A DNA stretch of 6,596 nucleotides, from NCBI GenBank assembly GCA_012514965.1, contig JAAYZH010000015.1, positions 1-6,596 on the forward strand. The letters run 5' to 3'. Below the pieces are notes generated by a model. The model was not told where the DNA came from. It made no database searches and worked only from the letters and a program-made list of their open reading frames with translations. Positions 1-6,392 of the stretch are shown here, in pieces (position 1 is the first letter of the stretch; each line of letters starts with the position of its first letter). The DNA is from Clostridiaceae bacterium. GTDB taxonomy: Bacteria > Bacillota > Clostridia > Saccharofermentanales > Fastidiosipilaceae. The position numbers were made by a program, and so were the translations under genes.

Positions 1-142
1 GAGTTATCCAAGCGGAGTGGCCACACAACTCGGTTTTTTGCCACGATTCGGGGTTCTGGGGACAAATAACCGAGATATCCAAGCGGAGTGGCCGCACAAC
101 TCGGGATTTTGCCACGATTCGGAGCACCGAACCCAGATAACC
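1..142. repeat. Two tandem copies of a 71-bp intergenic repeat
   Basis: Two units of exactly 71 bp lie head to tail at 1-71 and 72-142. By hand alignment they agree at about 58 of 71 positions, and most differences fall in the last 20 bp. The first ~50 bp share blocks such as tatccaagcggagtggcc and ttttgccacgattcgg. Unit 2 contains two inverted repeats: CCGAG (70-74) with CTCGG (100-104), and TTCGG (118-122) with CCGAA (127-131) around a 4-base loop. Unit 1 has a related GAGTT/AACTC pair. The period is not a multiple of three, so the reading frame shifts between copies and a coding role is unlikely. Unit 1 begins at the first base of the window, so more copies may lie to the left. The array sits beyond the 3' end of phoR. 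I do not recognise the family, and no U-run follows the hairpins, so I do not call a terminator. Confidence 0.85.
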
Positions 143-314
143 GTAATTTTTGGCCAGAACAGCCGCCAGTTAGACAAATTCGTCAACTTGCGGGCTCCAA
201 ACCTGAAATTACGCGGATTTAAGCTGCATCAGAGGGTGCGCCAGAAAGCATTCCAAGCCACAACCATACTTTCGCAGTTTTGGCCACACCCCACAGCCCA
301 AGCCCAGGCAACGT
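143..314. other. Gene-free stretch between the repeat array and phoR
   Basis: I see no supportable gene here on either strand. This is the 3' flank of the phoR transcript. Reading on the minus strand from the phoR stop, there is no clear GC-rich hairpin followed by a T-run, so the operon's terminator is not evident. Two short blocks, ttttggccag (147-156) and ttttggccac (276-285), resemble the ttttgccac block of the 71-bp repeat and may be decayed remnants, but they are too short to be sure. A plus-strand frame open from 17 to 337 runs through the repeats and has no recognisable protein features. Confidence 0.5.
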
Positions 315-1652
315 CTACATCGGTAAGAGAACCGTGAATATCGAGCCCTCGCCGGGAGCGCTCTCCACCCGGACGGTGCCTCCGTAGAGGCCTGCGATAT
401 GTTTGACGATCGCGAGGCCCAGTCCGGTGCCGCCCACCTCACGTGACCGTGATTTTGAGACACGATAAAAGCGCTCGAATATGCGGGCGTGGTGCTCCGG
501 TGGTATGCCTATGCCGCTGTCGCGGACGCGGAGTGTCATGGTGCTGCGCTCGACGGCGGCGTCCACCCAGACATCGCCGCCTTCTTTGTTGTACTTCACC
601 GCGTTGCTGATCAGGTTTGTCAGGAGCTGCTTGATACGCGAGGCATTCGCGCGAATTACGAGGTCGGGATCGACGTCCAGATGTAGCCGCACTTTGCGCT
701 CGCAGGCCAGAGGCGCAAGCTCGCCGAGAACCTCGTCACAGACCTGGTAGAGTACTACGGATTCGTTGCGGGTACGCTGATAGTCACCGACCTGGATCTC
801 GGACAGCTCGAGGAGGTCGTTGATCAGGGCCTGCAGGCGGTCGGCTTCGATGTCGAGAATTTCGTAGAATTGCTCGGCCTCCGCAGGTAGACGCGGGGTG
901 CTGCGCAGGAGGTCGACATAGCCGCGGATGGAGGTCAGGGGTGTTTTGAGCTCGTGGGTGACATTGGCGACGAAATCTTCGCGCATGCGTTCGAGCTGTT
1001 TGATGAGTGTGACGTCGCGCAAGACTGCCAGGGCACCGACTTCATCCCCGAGCCTGAGGGGTGCCGTGTACACTTCGATAGAGCGTGTTTCGGTTCCGGT
1101 TGAGAGGTTGATCTCCTCTTGGATAGACTTTTGCTGTTGCATGGCTTTGGCCATCAGTCCCCAGATGTAGTTGTAGCTGACTCCGCGCAAAAAGAGATAA
1201 TTCTCCTGACCGCGACCCGGGGCTGTTGCCGCAGGGCCGCGCAAGAGTTCGCGGACAAGTGGGGTCTCGAGCTTAATACGGCCGCGTCGGTCGGTGGACA
1301 CGACACCTTCGTTGAGGCCATCCAAGATGGCCTGCTGGAGCAGCGACTGCTCCTGGCTGCCTTCGAGAAGGTAAGCAAGGTAGTCTGAGAGGGCATCGAG
1401 GGATTGGCCAAGTTCGGCCAAAAGCGATGATGGGACATCTGAGGGGATAAAGCTGACCGCAAAATCACCCTGCGTCATGGCTTCGATACCGATGCGGTAG
1501 TGCTCGAGTGATTCAGAGAGGTTGCGCAGATGAAGAAAGACAAAGAGTGCCAGTAATACTGCGGCCGATAATAAAAACACACAAAGCAGGAGAGGCCAGT
1601 CGTAGACCAGGCCGATGATGGCTGCGGCCGTCAAGAGGCCGACGATAAACAT
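315..1652 (-). CDS. phoR: Phosphate-regulon sensor histidine kinase PhoR
   Basis: Membrane sensor kinase that autophosphorylates on histidine and passes the phosphate to the response regulator encoded just upstream. Counting from the ATG at 1652 (445 aa), two membrane segments lie at about 2-16 and 20-41, joined only by a few residues (YDWP), so there is almost no extracytoplasmic sensor domain. A HAMP-like linker (about 42-100) and a PAS-like domain (about 105-215) follow. The dimerisation and phosphoacceptor motif VTHELKTPLTS gives His233. The ATPase domain shows the N box (LTNLISNAVKYN, Asn350), the DSGIGIP motif (Asp378) and GGTGLGL (407-413). The catalytic set is complete. The start is uncertain: a TTG at 1673 has GGAGAG 8 bases upstream and would add seven residues (MLKDSLS), while the ATG at 1652 has AAGGA 10 bases upstream. 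The short loop fits the PhoR family, which is thought to sense phosphate through PstSCAB and PhoU rather than bind it directly. The name rests on family motifs plus context. Confidence 0.93.
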   Translation of the reverse strand: MFIVGLLTAAAIIGLVYDWPLLLCVFLLSAAVLLALFVFLHLRNLSESLEHYRIGIEAMTQGDFAVSFIPSDVPSSLLAELGQSLDALSDYLAYLLEGSQEQSLLQQAILDGLNEGVVSTDRRGRIKLETPLVRELLRGPAATAPGRGQENYLFLRGVSYNYIWGLMAKAMQQQKSIQEEINLSTGTETRSIEVYTAPLRLGDEVGALAVLRDVTLIKQLERMREDFVANVTHELKTPLTSIRGYVDLLRSTPRLPAEAEQFYEILDIEADRLQALINDLLELSEIQVGDYQRTRNESVVLYQVCDEVLGELAPLACERKVRLHLDVDPDLVIRANASRIKQLLTNLISNAVKYNKEGGDVWVDAAVERSTMTLRVRDSGIGIPPEHHARIFERFYRVSKSRSREVGGTGLGLAIVKHIAGLYGGTVRVESAPGEGSIFTVLLPM

Positions 1653-1687
1653 ACTCAGTGAATCCTTCAGCAAGGTTTCTGCTCTCC

Positions 1688-2389
1688 CTACTCTTCCTGC
1701 TCCTCCGCAAAGCAATATCCTACACCGCGAACCGTCTGGATGTAGACCGGGTTCGCCGAGTCGTCTTCGATCTTTTGGCGCAGGTAGCGTACGTGGACAT
1801 CCACTGTACGGGTATCGCCGTAATAGTTCGTTTGCCACACGCGGTCGAGCAGCATGTCTCGCGTGAACACCTGGCCAGGGTGCTGCATCAATACATACAG
1901 GAGATCAAATTCGCGGGTCGTGAGCTCGATGGTCTCTCCGCGTTTCGTGAATTTGCGGCGCTTGGCGTCGATTGCGAGGCCGCTGCGCTTCAGCACATCA
2001 TCTTCGGCTTGTTCGGCACGGTTGTGGCGGCGCAGAACCGCGCGGACCCGGGCCGGCAGTTCGCGGACACCAAAGGGCTTCGTGATGTAGTCATCGGCGC
2101 CCAACTCGAGGCCGATGACTTTGTCCGTCTCATCCGACTTCGCTGTCAGCATGATAACCGGCAGCTGACGGGTAAGGGGGTTCTCACGCAACATGCGAAT
2201 CAGCTCCAGGCCATTCGGCGAGGGCATCATCCAGTCCACCAGGGCACAATCCGGGACCTGGCGAAGAGCGGCCTGCAAGAATTCTTTGCCGCCGGCGAAG
2301 CTCTCGACCTGCATGCCGCTGTCGGTCAAGGCCTGCGCGGCGAGGCGGCGGATATTCGCTTCATCATCTACAACATAGATCAATGGCAC
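1688..2389 (-). CDS. phoB: OmpR-family response regulator, PhoB/PhoP type
   Basis: Cytoplasmic transcription factor of 233 aa, a typical length for the OmpR/PhoB family. The receiver domain (1-120) has the acidic pair Asp8-Asp9, the phosphoacceptor Asp52 (in ALVDWMMP), Thr82 and Lys104 followed by Pro105. The C-terminal winged helix (about 133-230) has the family's usual ELTTREFDLL segment and a recognition helix near 194-207 (RTVDVHVRYLRQKI), ending in the RGVGYCF hairpin. The start codon is GTG at 2389, with GAGG about 9 bases upstream inside the 3' end of phoU. Only 4 bp separate it from the phoU stop, so it is almost certainly cotranscribed. phoR follows 14-35 bp downstream depending on its start. 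In Gram-positive bacteria this protein is usually called PhoP; other OmpR-type regulators look similar, and the phosphate role rests mostly on its place between phoU and phoR. Confidence 0.93.
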   Translation of the reverse strand: MPLIYVVDDEANIRRLAAQALTDSGMQVESFAGGKEFLQAALRQVPDCALVDWMMPSPNGLELIRMLRENPLTRQLPVIMLTAKSDETDKVIGLELGADDYITKPFGVRELPARVRAVLRRHNRAEQAEDDVLKRSGLAIDAKRRKFTKRGETIELTTREFDLLYVLMQHPGQVFTRDMLLDRVWQTNYYGDTRTVDVHVRYLRQKIEDDSANPVYIQTVRGVGYCFAEEQEE

Positions 2390-2393
2390 TGCT

Positions 2394-3074
2394 CTAATCC
2401 TCGTCTACGTTGTCGTACATATTCTGCTGCATGTTTTTGTGTTCGCCGGTCACCTGAAACGCTGCCCACTCAGCGATGTTTGTGGCGTGATCGCCGATGC
2501 GCTCAATGTACTTTGCGATGAACATATAATCGGTGGCTTGTGACACATGCTTGTGGTCGCTCTGCAGCAGAGAGGTCAGTTCGTTGACCATCTGCGAGAA
2601 CTTTTCGTCTACGGAGTCGTCTTTGGCACAGACATCCATAGCCTTCTCGACATCAAGCTGCATGAACGAGTCGATCGCGCCGACGAACATGTCGCGGGCT
2701 TCCTCGAACATACGGATCAGGAGGGGCGGTGTCTGCATGGAGTGGAAATCCGGATAGGTGGTCATGATTTCGCAGATGTCGGCGCACTGGTCGGCGACGC
2801 GCTCAATATCGGTCACGACCTTGAGTGAAGCCGTGATTCTGCGTAAATCACCGGCTATCGGCTGCTGCAGCGCAATCAGGTTGAAGCTCTTGCGCTCCAC
2901 CATTGCCTCCATATCGTTGATATAATGGTCGCTTTCAAAGATCTGCCTGGCCAGGATGAAGTCGTGATCCTTCAAGGCCTTGATGGTATCCCCCATGATC
3001 CGGTCGACTCTTGTGCCCATAGAGCTGATGTCGTTCAGCAGACCCATGATTTCTCTGTCAAAAACACTTCGCAT
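2394..3074 (-). CDS. phoU: Phosphate signalling protein PhoU
   Basis: Cytoplasmic all-helical regulator that in other bacteria links PstSCAB to PhoR and restrains phosphate uptake and Pho expression. The 226-aa product has the two tandem three-helix repeats of the family. Each carries the metal-binding signature: first repeat DIERVADQCADI with Glu91, Asp95 and Asp99, second repeat YIERIGDHATNI with Glu191, Asp195 and Asn199. Length is normal for PhoU. The start is chosen by the ribosome binding site: GGGAGG (plus-strand complement at about 3082-3087) lies 7 bases before the ATG at 3074 but only 1 base before the alternative ATG at 3080, which would add just Met-Arg. The C-terminal tail after about residue 205 is polar and acidic and probably disordered. 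It lies 94 bp after pstB, the longest gap between these genes apart from pstS-pstC, and that gap may hold its own promoter. Confidence 0.96.
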   Translation of the reverse strand: MRSVFDREIMGLLNDISSMGTRVDRIMGDTIKALKDHDFILARQIFESDHYINDMEAMVERKSFNLIALQQPIAGDLRRITASLKVVTDIERVADQCADICEIMTTYPDFHSMQTPPLLIRMFEEARDMFVGAIDSFMQLDVEKAMDVCAKDDSVDEKFSQMVNELTSLLQSDHKHVSQATDYMFIAKYIERIGDHATNIAEWAAFQVTGEHKNMQQNMYDNVDED

Positions 3075-3138
3075 TCTCATACCTCCCGGTGTGCCCGAGC
3101 CTATTCTCTCATAGGATTCGCAGGCTCCATGTGCTTCT

Positions 3139-3167
3139 ATTATACGGCTTATAAGCCGCCTGCCGAA
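3139..3167 (-). promoter_or_regulatory. Possible internal promoter overlapping a 14-bp palindrome before phoU
   Basis: In the pstB-phoU gap, reading the minus strand, a perfect TATAAT (3139-3144) directly follows a perfect 14-bp palindrome CGGCTTATAAGCCG (3145-3158). The only hexamer at a 17-bp spacing is a poor -35 match, TTCGGC (3162-3167). The palindrome sits in the promoter spacer, where an operator could lie, or it could form an RNA hairpin in readthrough transcripts from pstB. A second small stem, CCTAT/ATAGG (3100-3104 with 3111-3115), lies closer to phoU. A promoter here would allow phoU and phoBR to be made separately from the transporter. The weak -35 keeps confidence low. Confidence 0.35.
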
Positions 3168-3168
3168 C

Positions 3169-3987
3169 TCAGCCGAAACGCCCTGTTATGTACGCCTCCG
3201 TACGTGGATCGGCGGGCTTGCTGAAGACTCTGTCCGTGTCGCCGTACTCGATCAGATCGCCCAGGTAGAAAAAGGCGGTTTTATCACTGATACGGGCGGC
3301 CTGGTTCATAGAGTGGGTCACGATAATAATCGTGTAGTCTTCTTTGAGCGTCTCCATCAGATCTTCAATTTTGCCTGTGGCTACGGGGTCGAGAGCGGAG
3401 GTGGGCTCATCCATGAGAATGACTGTGGGCTGCAGAGCGATGGCGCGGGCAATGCAGAGTCGCTGCTGCTGGCCGCCGGAGAGCTTCACGGCGTTTTTGC
3501 CCAGATCGTCTTTGACCTCATTCCACAGGGCCGCCTTCTTGAGCGAAGACTCCACGACTTCGTCGAGCAGAGCTTTGTCCTTGATACCCTGGCAGCGCAA
3601 GCCATAGGTGACATTGTCATAGATGCTCATTGGGAAGGGATTCGGCGACTGGAAGACCATGCCGACCTCGGTGCGCAGGCGGACGACATCCATGTTCGCG
3701 TCTTTGATATCACGGTCGCCCAGGAGGATTTTGCCCTCGATGCGGACGTCATCAATCAAGTCGTTCATGCGGTTAAAGCAGCGCAGCAGCGTGGACTTGC
3801 CGCAGCCGGACGGCCCGATGAAGGCCGTGACCTTGCGGGCGGGTATTTCGATGTTGATCTTCTTCAGCGCCTGAAAATTGCCATAGTAAAGGTCAAGATC
3901 CTGAACACGGAACATCACGCCGCCGCTGGACAGCTGATCCACCGTACGGTCTGTATCTGTCACACTTTTCGCTTCTTCGTTTGCCAT
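3169..3987 (-). CDS. pstB: Phosphate import ATP-binding protein PstB
   Basis: ATPase subunit of the high-affinity phosphate importer; it works as a dimer on the cytoplasmic face of PstC-PstA. The 272-aa product has all ABC motifs in order: Walker [10 protein letters not shown] (58-66), Q-loop VFQSPNPFP (Gln113), signature LSGGQ (169-173), Walker B VILMDE (189-194, catalytic Glu194), D-loop SALD (197-200) and H-loop THS (His225). The long segment after Walker A (CFNRMNDL) and the [14 protein letters not shown] region are typical of PstB rather than other importers, as is the C-terminal [13 protein letters not shown]. The ATG at 3987 is preferred because AAGGA lies 6 bases upstream; an ATG at 4002 has only weak pairing. 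With this start the gap to the pstA stop is 2 bp, and the ribosome binding site lies in the pstA 3' end. About 20 extra residues precede the ABC core. Confidence 0.97.
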   Translation of the reverse strand: MANEEAKSVTDTDRTVDQLSSGGVMFRVQDLDLYYGNFQALKKINIEIPARKVTAFIGPSGCGKSTLLRCFNRMNDLIDDVRIEGKILLGDRDIKDANMDVVRLRTEVGMVFQSPNPFPMSIYDNVTYGLRCQGIKDKALLDEVVESSLKKAALWNEVKDDLGKNAVKLSGGQQQRLCIARAIALQPTVILMDEPTSALDPVATGKIEDLMETLKEDYTIIIVTHSMNQAARISDKTAFFYLGDLIEYGDTDRVFSKPADPRTEAYITGRFG

Positions 3988-3989
3988 TG

Positions 3990-5264
3990 TTATTCCTTCC
4001 ATTTCTTATTCAGACTGGCGGTGATCATTTTCACCGACACATTCAAGACCAGAACCATAAGCAAGATCAGGATCGAGATTGCCGAGGCCAGTTCGAAATT
4101 CGGCTGTTCGCCGCTCATGACCGACCAGATTTGCACTGCCAAAGTAGTGGCCCGGCCATTGAGCTGAGGCCGATCGACTACGAACGTACCCATTGTATAG
4201 ATCAGCGCAGCCGATTCTCCGATGATACGCGAGATGGACAGCAAGCCCGCGCTGAGGATTCCGGGCAGGGCGTTGGGCAGGACCACCTTGAAAATGGTCT
4301 GGGTCTTTGTCGCGCCTAATGACAGCGAACCCATGCGGAGCTTGTCAGGTACGGTAATCAGGGCTTCTTCTGTCTGCCTTATGATAACCGGCAGCAGAAC
4401 TACGGTCATTGTGATACCGCCGAGAAGAATATTCGGGGTGGTCGCGCCGAAGAGCCTCGTCAGGGGGAAGAATACAGTCATGCCCATGAGGCCAAAAATA
4501 ATACTCGGGACGCCGTTGAGCATCTCAATTGCCGCGCGGATCATCTTCGTGATTTTGCCTTTGCCCGCGATTTCGTGCAGATAGATGGCGGCGAAGACAC
4601 CGATCGGAAGCGCGATCACGAGCGTGATGCCGATCAGCATGAGCGTGGCCGCCAGTGAGCCGCGGATACCGCCGCCCGAGCTCTGAAAGTCCATGCTGTC
4701 GACGCTCACAGACTGTGTGTCAAGCGTGAAGACCATCTGTTCGGCGTTCTGCTTGCCCAGGAGACCGGCACTCTTCTTCGCGCCATCGTCATTTACATAG
4801 GTGATCTTACGGATTTCCGCTCCTATACCCGCAGATAGGGGCTGATCCAGCGTGGGGCCGGCGGTCGCGCCGACCGACGTCTTGAGCGGAGATTCCGGGT
4901 CGAGATAGAGCAGCACCATGATGTCTTTCTTCTCGTGATTCTTGTCGTCCCGAACAGCGAAGCCGTACTTCTCCGAGAAATAGGCATCCTGCGGGAGGCT
5001 GCCCGGTGCAGTAAAGGTCCCCGGAAGAGTCTCCGTGAAGTTAACCTTGAAATTACCGCCCCAGAAGTCGCCGGTGATCATGTCCCAGCTGAGAGTCTGC
5101 CAGCCTCGGGTCAGCACGAAGACGAAAACCGCGCCCAAGACCAGAACCGACAAGCTTGTCGAGAGGTAGGTGATGAAGTCCTTGATGCCATCGGCCAGGC
5201 GGCGCTGATTATTCATGCCGCGCTTGTTCGTCAGCGCGTCCAGTGTGCGTCTGTCATTAGTCAT
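3990..5264 (-). CDS. pstA: Phosphate ABC transporter permease PstA with a large extracytoplasmic insert
   Basis: Membrane permease that pairs with PstC. At 424 aa it is well over 100 residues longer than a usual PstA (about 280-300). The permease parts are normal: TM1 at about 35-52; the conserved [15 protein letters not shown] start of the core at about 198; [12 protein letters not shown] (247-258); the PstB-contacting EAA loop [16 protein letters not shown] (315-330); and a last membrane segment near 392-412. The extra length lies between TM1 and TM2 (about 70-195), on the outer side of the membrane if the usual topology holds. It contains a PDZ-like order of elements: YGFAV, a strand ending in LDPESPL, then GAEIRKI. 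The ATG at 5264 has GGAGG 8 bases upstream and overlaps the end of pstC by 8 bp, which suggests translational coupling. A later Met17 has no good ribosome binding site. The permease call is firm; the role of the insert is unknown. Confidence 0.95.
   Translation of the reverse strand: MTNDRRTLDALTNKRGMNNQRRLADGIKDFITYLSTSLSVLVLGAVFVFVLTRGWQTLSWDMITGDFWGGNFKVNFTETLPGTFTAPGSLPQDAYFSEKYGFAVRDDKNHEKKDIMVLLYLDPESPLKTSVGATAGPTLDQPLSAGIGAEIRKITYVNDDGAKKSAGLLGKQNAEQMVFTLDTQSVSVDSMDFQSSGGGIRGSLAATLMLIGITLVIALPIGVFAAIYLHEIAGKGKITKMIRAAIEMLNGVPSIIFGLMGMTVFFPLTRLFGATTPNILLGGITMTVVLLPVIIRQTEEALITVPDKLRMGSLSLGATKTQTIFKVVLPNALPGILSAGLLSISRIIGESAALIYTMGTFVVDRPQLNGRATTLAVQIWSVMSGEQPNFELASAISILILLMVLVLNVSVKMITASLNKKWKE
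4695..4982 (-). other. PDZ-like insert domain within PstA
   Basis: This is residues 95-190 of PstA. The segment reads as a soluble domain with no hydrophobic run long enough to cross the membrane. It begins with YGFAVRDDK, then a beta-prone stretch ending in the turn DPESPL, then after a linker GAEIRKI, then a probable helix around [14 protein letters not shown] domains of bacterial proteases show the same order: a carboxylate-binding G-x-x strand, V-x-P-x-SPA, GD-x-I-x-x-I, then a helix. The match is by eye and imperfect; for example, the turn where an AGL would follow SPA is replaced by a longer glycine- and threonine-containing loop. The alternative is an unrelated small beta domain. Confidence 0.4.
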
Positions 5265-6207
5265 TGGTCACCCCTCCGATCTTGCGCTTAATATATTGAA
5301 TGGCGAGATTCGTCAGGAGGACAATTATCATCAAGATAATTCCGACCGAGAAGCGAATATCATAATCCAGGCCTGTCGTCTCCTTGAGGCCGGACAGCAT
5401 AGTCGAAGTCAGGGTACGTGTAATATCGAAGAGGTTCCAGGTGGGGCCGGTCATCGCATTGCCGGCGACCATAGAGACAGCGGTTGCTTCGCCAAAGGCG
5501 CGCCCGAGACCGAGGACCAGTCCGGCAAAGATACCGGACTTCGCGGCGCTGAGAACCACCTTGAAATTCGTCTGTGTGCGGGAAGCGCCCAGGGCCAGAG
5601 AACCCAGCTCCAGGTTGCGGTCCACCGCCGAGATGGAGGTAATGGACATGACCGTGATGGTCGGGAAGATCATGATTGCCAGGAGGATCGACACAGTCAG
5701 CAGCGAGTTGCCGCCAAAGGTCGTCTTGCCAAACCAGCCTGCCACCGTGTCGACGATCTTCGTAATCTGACCGGAGGCAAAGACACCGTAGACCACCGAG
5801 GGAACCGCCGCCAGCATCTCCACAACCGTAGTGAAGAAAGCCCGCAGGGGCCTAGGGGCGATTTTCACAATAAAAAGGGCAGTCAAAACCGACACCGGAA
5901 ACGACACCAGCGCAGCCAGGAAGGCCGAGATAAGTGTATTGATCACGATAAAGAGCACACCATACAAGGCCGGATTCTGGTCAGGACGCCAGGTCATGCC
6001 GCTGATGAAAGACCAGATGCTTTGCTGTTCTCCGCCGTAAACAGGCAGGAACGGCGCCACGCCTTTCCAGCCGACAAAAACGAAAATGATGATAATCATG
6101 AGGGCGGATAGCACACCGGCTGCAGTGAATAAAGCCTTGAAGATCGAATCAACCACCTGTCTGCGCTTAATCGCGCCTGGTTTGATTCTGTCACGTACAT
6201 TCGACAT
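5257..6207 (-). CDS. pstC: Phosphate ABC transporter permease PstC
   Basis: First of the two membrane permeases of the phosphate importer. The 316-aa length is normal. Membrane segments are visible at about 26-47, 83-113 (probably one long or one and a half spans), 122-145, 168-192, 226-250 and 287-306. The family motif VEMLAAVPSVVYG lies at 129-141, the EAA-type cytoplasmic loop that docks PstB is LGSLALGASRTQTNFKVVL (about 201-219), and GRAFGEATAV (235-244) matches the conserved GR-x-x-GE-x segment. The ATG at 6207 is chosen because AAAGGAG lies 6 bases upstream; an in-frame GTG at 6282 would add 25 basic residues unlike any PstC and has no ribosome binding site. Its last codons overlap the pstA start by 8 bp. 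Upstream, 185 bp separate it from pstS, enough for an internal promoter or a processing site. Confidence 0.97.
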   Translation of the reverse strand: MSNVRDRIKPGAIKRRQVVDSIFKALFTAAGVLSALMIIIIFVFVGWKGVAPFLPVYGGEQQSIWSFISGMTWRPDQNPALYGVLFIVINTLISAFLAALVSFPVSVLTALFIVKIAPRPLRAFFTTVVEMLAAVPSVVYGVFASGQITKIVDTVAGWFGKTTFGGNSLLTVSILLAIMIFPTITVMSITSISAVDRNLELGSLALGASRTQTNFKVVLSAAKSGIFAGLVLGLGRAFGEATAVSMVAGNAMTGPTWNLFDITRTLTSTMLSGLKETTGLDYDIRFSVGIILMIIVLLTNLAIQYIKRKIGGVTND

Positions 6208-6219
6208 GTACGTCTCCTT

Positions 6220-6247
6220 TCTGCCGCCGCGAGTCTGCGGCCGCGAG
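6220..6247 (-). repeat. 14-bp GC-rich tandem direct repeat before the pstC ribosome binding site
   Basis: Two adjacent 14-bp copies at 6220-6233 and 6234-6247 differ at one position (plus strand TCTGCCGCCGCGAG and TCTGCGGCCGCGAG). They lie immediately upstream of the pstC AAAGGAG site, within its 5' leader. The right copy contains the 8-bp palindrome GCGGCCGC. Such a GC-rich leader could fold and affect ribosome access, but this may equally be a chance slippage duplication. Confidence 0.7.
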
Positions 6248-6281
6248 GGCGATACATGAAGTCTCCTGACAAGTACGGTCA

Positions 6282-6300
6282 CCTGCGCAGGATGGCCTGC
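6282..6300 (-). repeat. Short palindrome and overlapping stem-loop in the pstC leader
   Basis: A perfect 10-bp palindrome CCTGCGCAGG lies at 6282-6291. It overlaps a second stem, GCAGG (6287-6291) with CCTGC (6296-6300) around the loop ATGG. The two structures share bases and so exclude each other. No T-run follows on the minus strand, so this is not a standard terminator. It would lie in the 5' leader of a transcript from the candidate promoter at 6316-6343. Confidence 0.4.
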
Positions 6301-6315
6301 AGAGGATCTCTTTTC

Positions 6316-6343
6316 AGTATAAAGAGCTTAGCCTATTTTGCAA
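6316..6343 (-). promoter_or_regulatory. Candidate sigma-70-type promoter for pstCAB-phoU-phoBR
   Basis: On the minus strand, TTGCAA (6338-6343, 4 of 6 to TTGACA) and TATACT (6316-6321, 5 of 6 to TATAAT) are separated by 16 bp, close to the usual 17. The expected transcript would begin near 6309 and have a leader of about 100 bases before pstC. A promoter here would let the membrane and signalling genes be expressed at a level different from the abundant binding protein. I saw no convincing Pho-box direct repeats beside it; the main Pho-controlled promoter presumably lies upstream of pstS, outside the window. Confidence 0.4.
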
Positions 6344-6357
6344 TTTACCAAGCTCTT
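6322..6357 (-). repeat. Inverted repeat (hairpin) after pstS
   Basis: Perfect 8-bp arms AAGAGCTT (6322-6329) and AAGCTCTT (6350-6357) can extend by about three further pairs, two of them G-U, around a loop of about 14 bases. It lies about 36 bp past the pstS stop. The downstream arm is followed on the minus strand by TATACT rather than a T-run, so termination would be weak or partial. It may stabilise the 3' end of pstS mRNA or act as a partial attenuator, a common arrangement where a binding protein is made in excess of its permeases. It overlaps the candidate promoter at 6316-6343. Confidence 0.5.
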
Positions 6358-6392
6358 ATCATTCTAGACTACTGTAGTGGAAACTGCCTGTT

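Noticed and set aside
72..100. tRNA-like fragment (tatccaagcggagtggcc resembles part of a tRNA D-arm region)
   Set aside because: No acceptor stem, anticodon stem or TTCGA loop in the right positions follows, and the block is repeated every 71 bp.
1..142. CRISPR array
   Set aside because: The units are contiguous 71-bp repeats with no unique spacers between conserved short repeats, and no cas gene is in view.
143..314. Rho-independent terminator after phoR
   Set aside because: Searched on the minus strand; no stable GC-rich stem followed by a T-run is present. The stem at 118-131 lacks a T-run.
17..337. 106-codon plus-strand frame through the 71-bp repeats
   Set aside because: The repeat period is not a multiple of three, so the copies are read in different frames. 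The product has no features and overlaps the phoR end.
1653..1838. N-terminal extension of PhoR to an ATG at 1838
   Set aside because: It would overlap about 150 bases of the response regulator, encodes Arg/Gly/Pro-rich sequence unlike a kinase N-terminus, and better starts exist at 1673 and 1652.
1658..2521. 287-codon plus-strand frame opposite the response regulator
   Set aside because: Antisense to the regulator and the phoU end, with no ribosome binding or domain support.
3313..4167. Long open frame on the plus strand (284 codons) opposite pstB
   Set aside because: It is antisense to a fully motif-complete pstB, has no recognisable domain, and is explained by GC-rich codon use leaving the opposite strand open.
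5215..6111. 298-codon plus-strand frame opposite pstC
   Set aside because: Its product is very rich in His, Asn, Gln, Arg and Asp with no fold features, as expected for the reverse complement of hydrophobic membrane codons. pstC on the other strand is certain.
6208..6282. Extended PstC start at a GTG (6282)
   Set aside because: No ribosome binding site precedes it, the added residues are basic and repeat-derived, and the ATG at 6207 has an excellent AAAGGAG.
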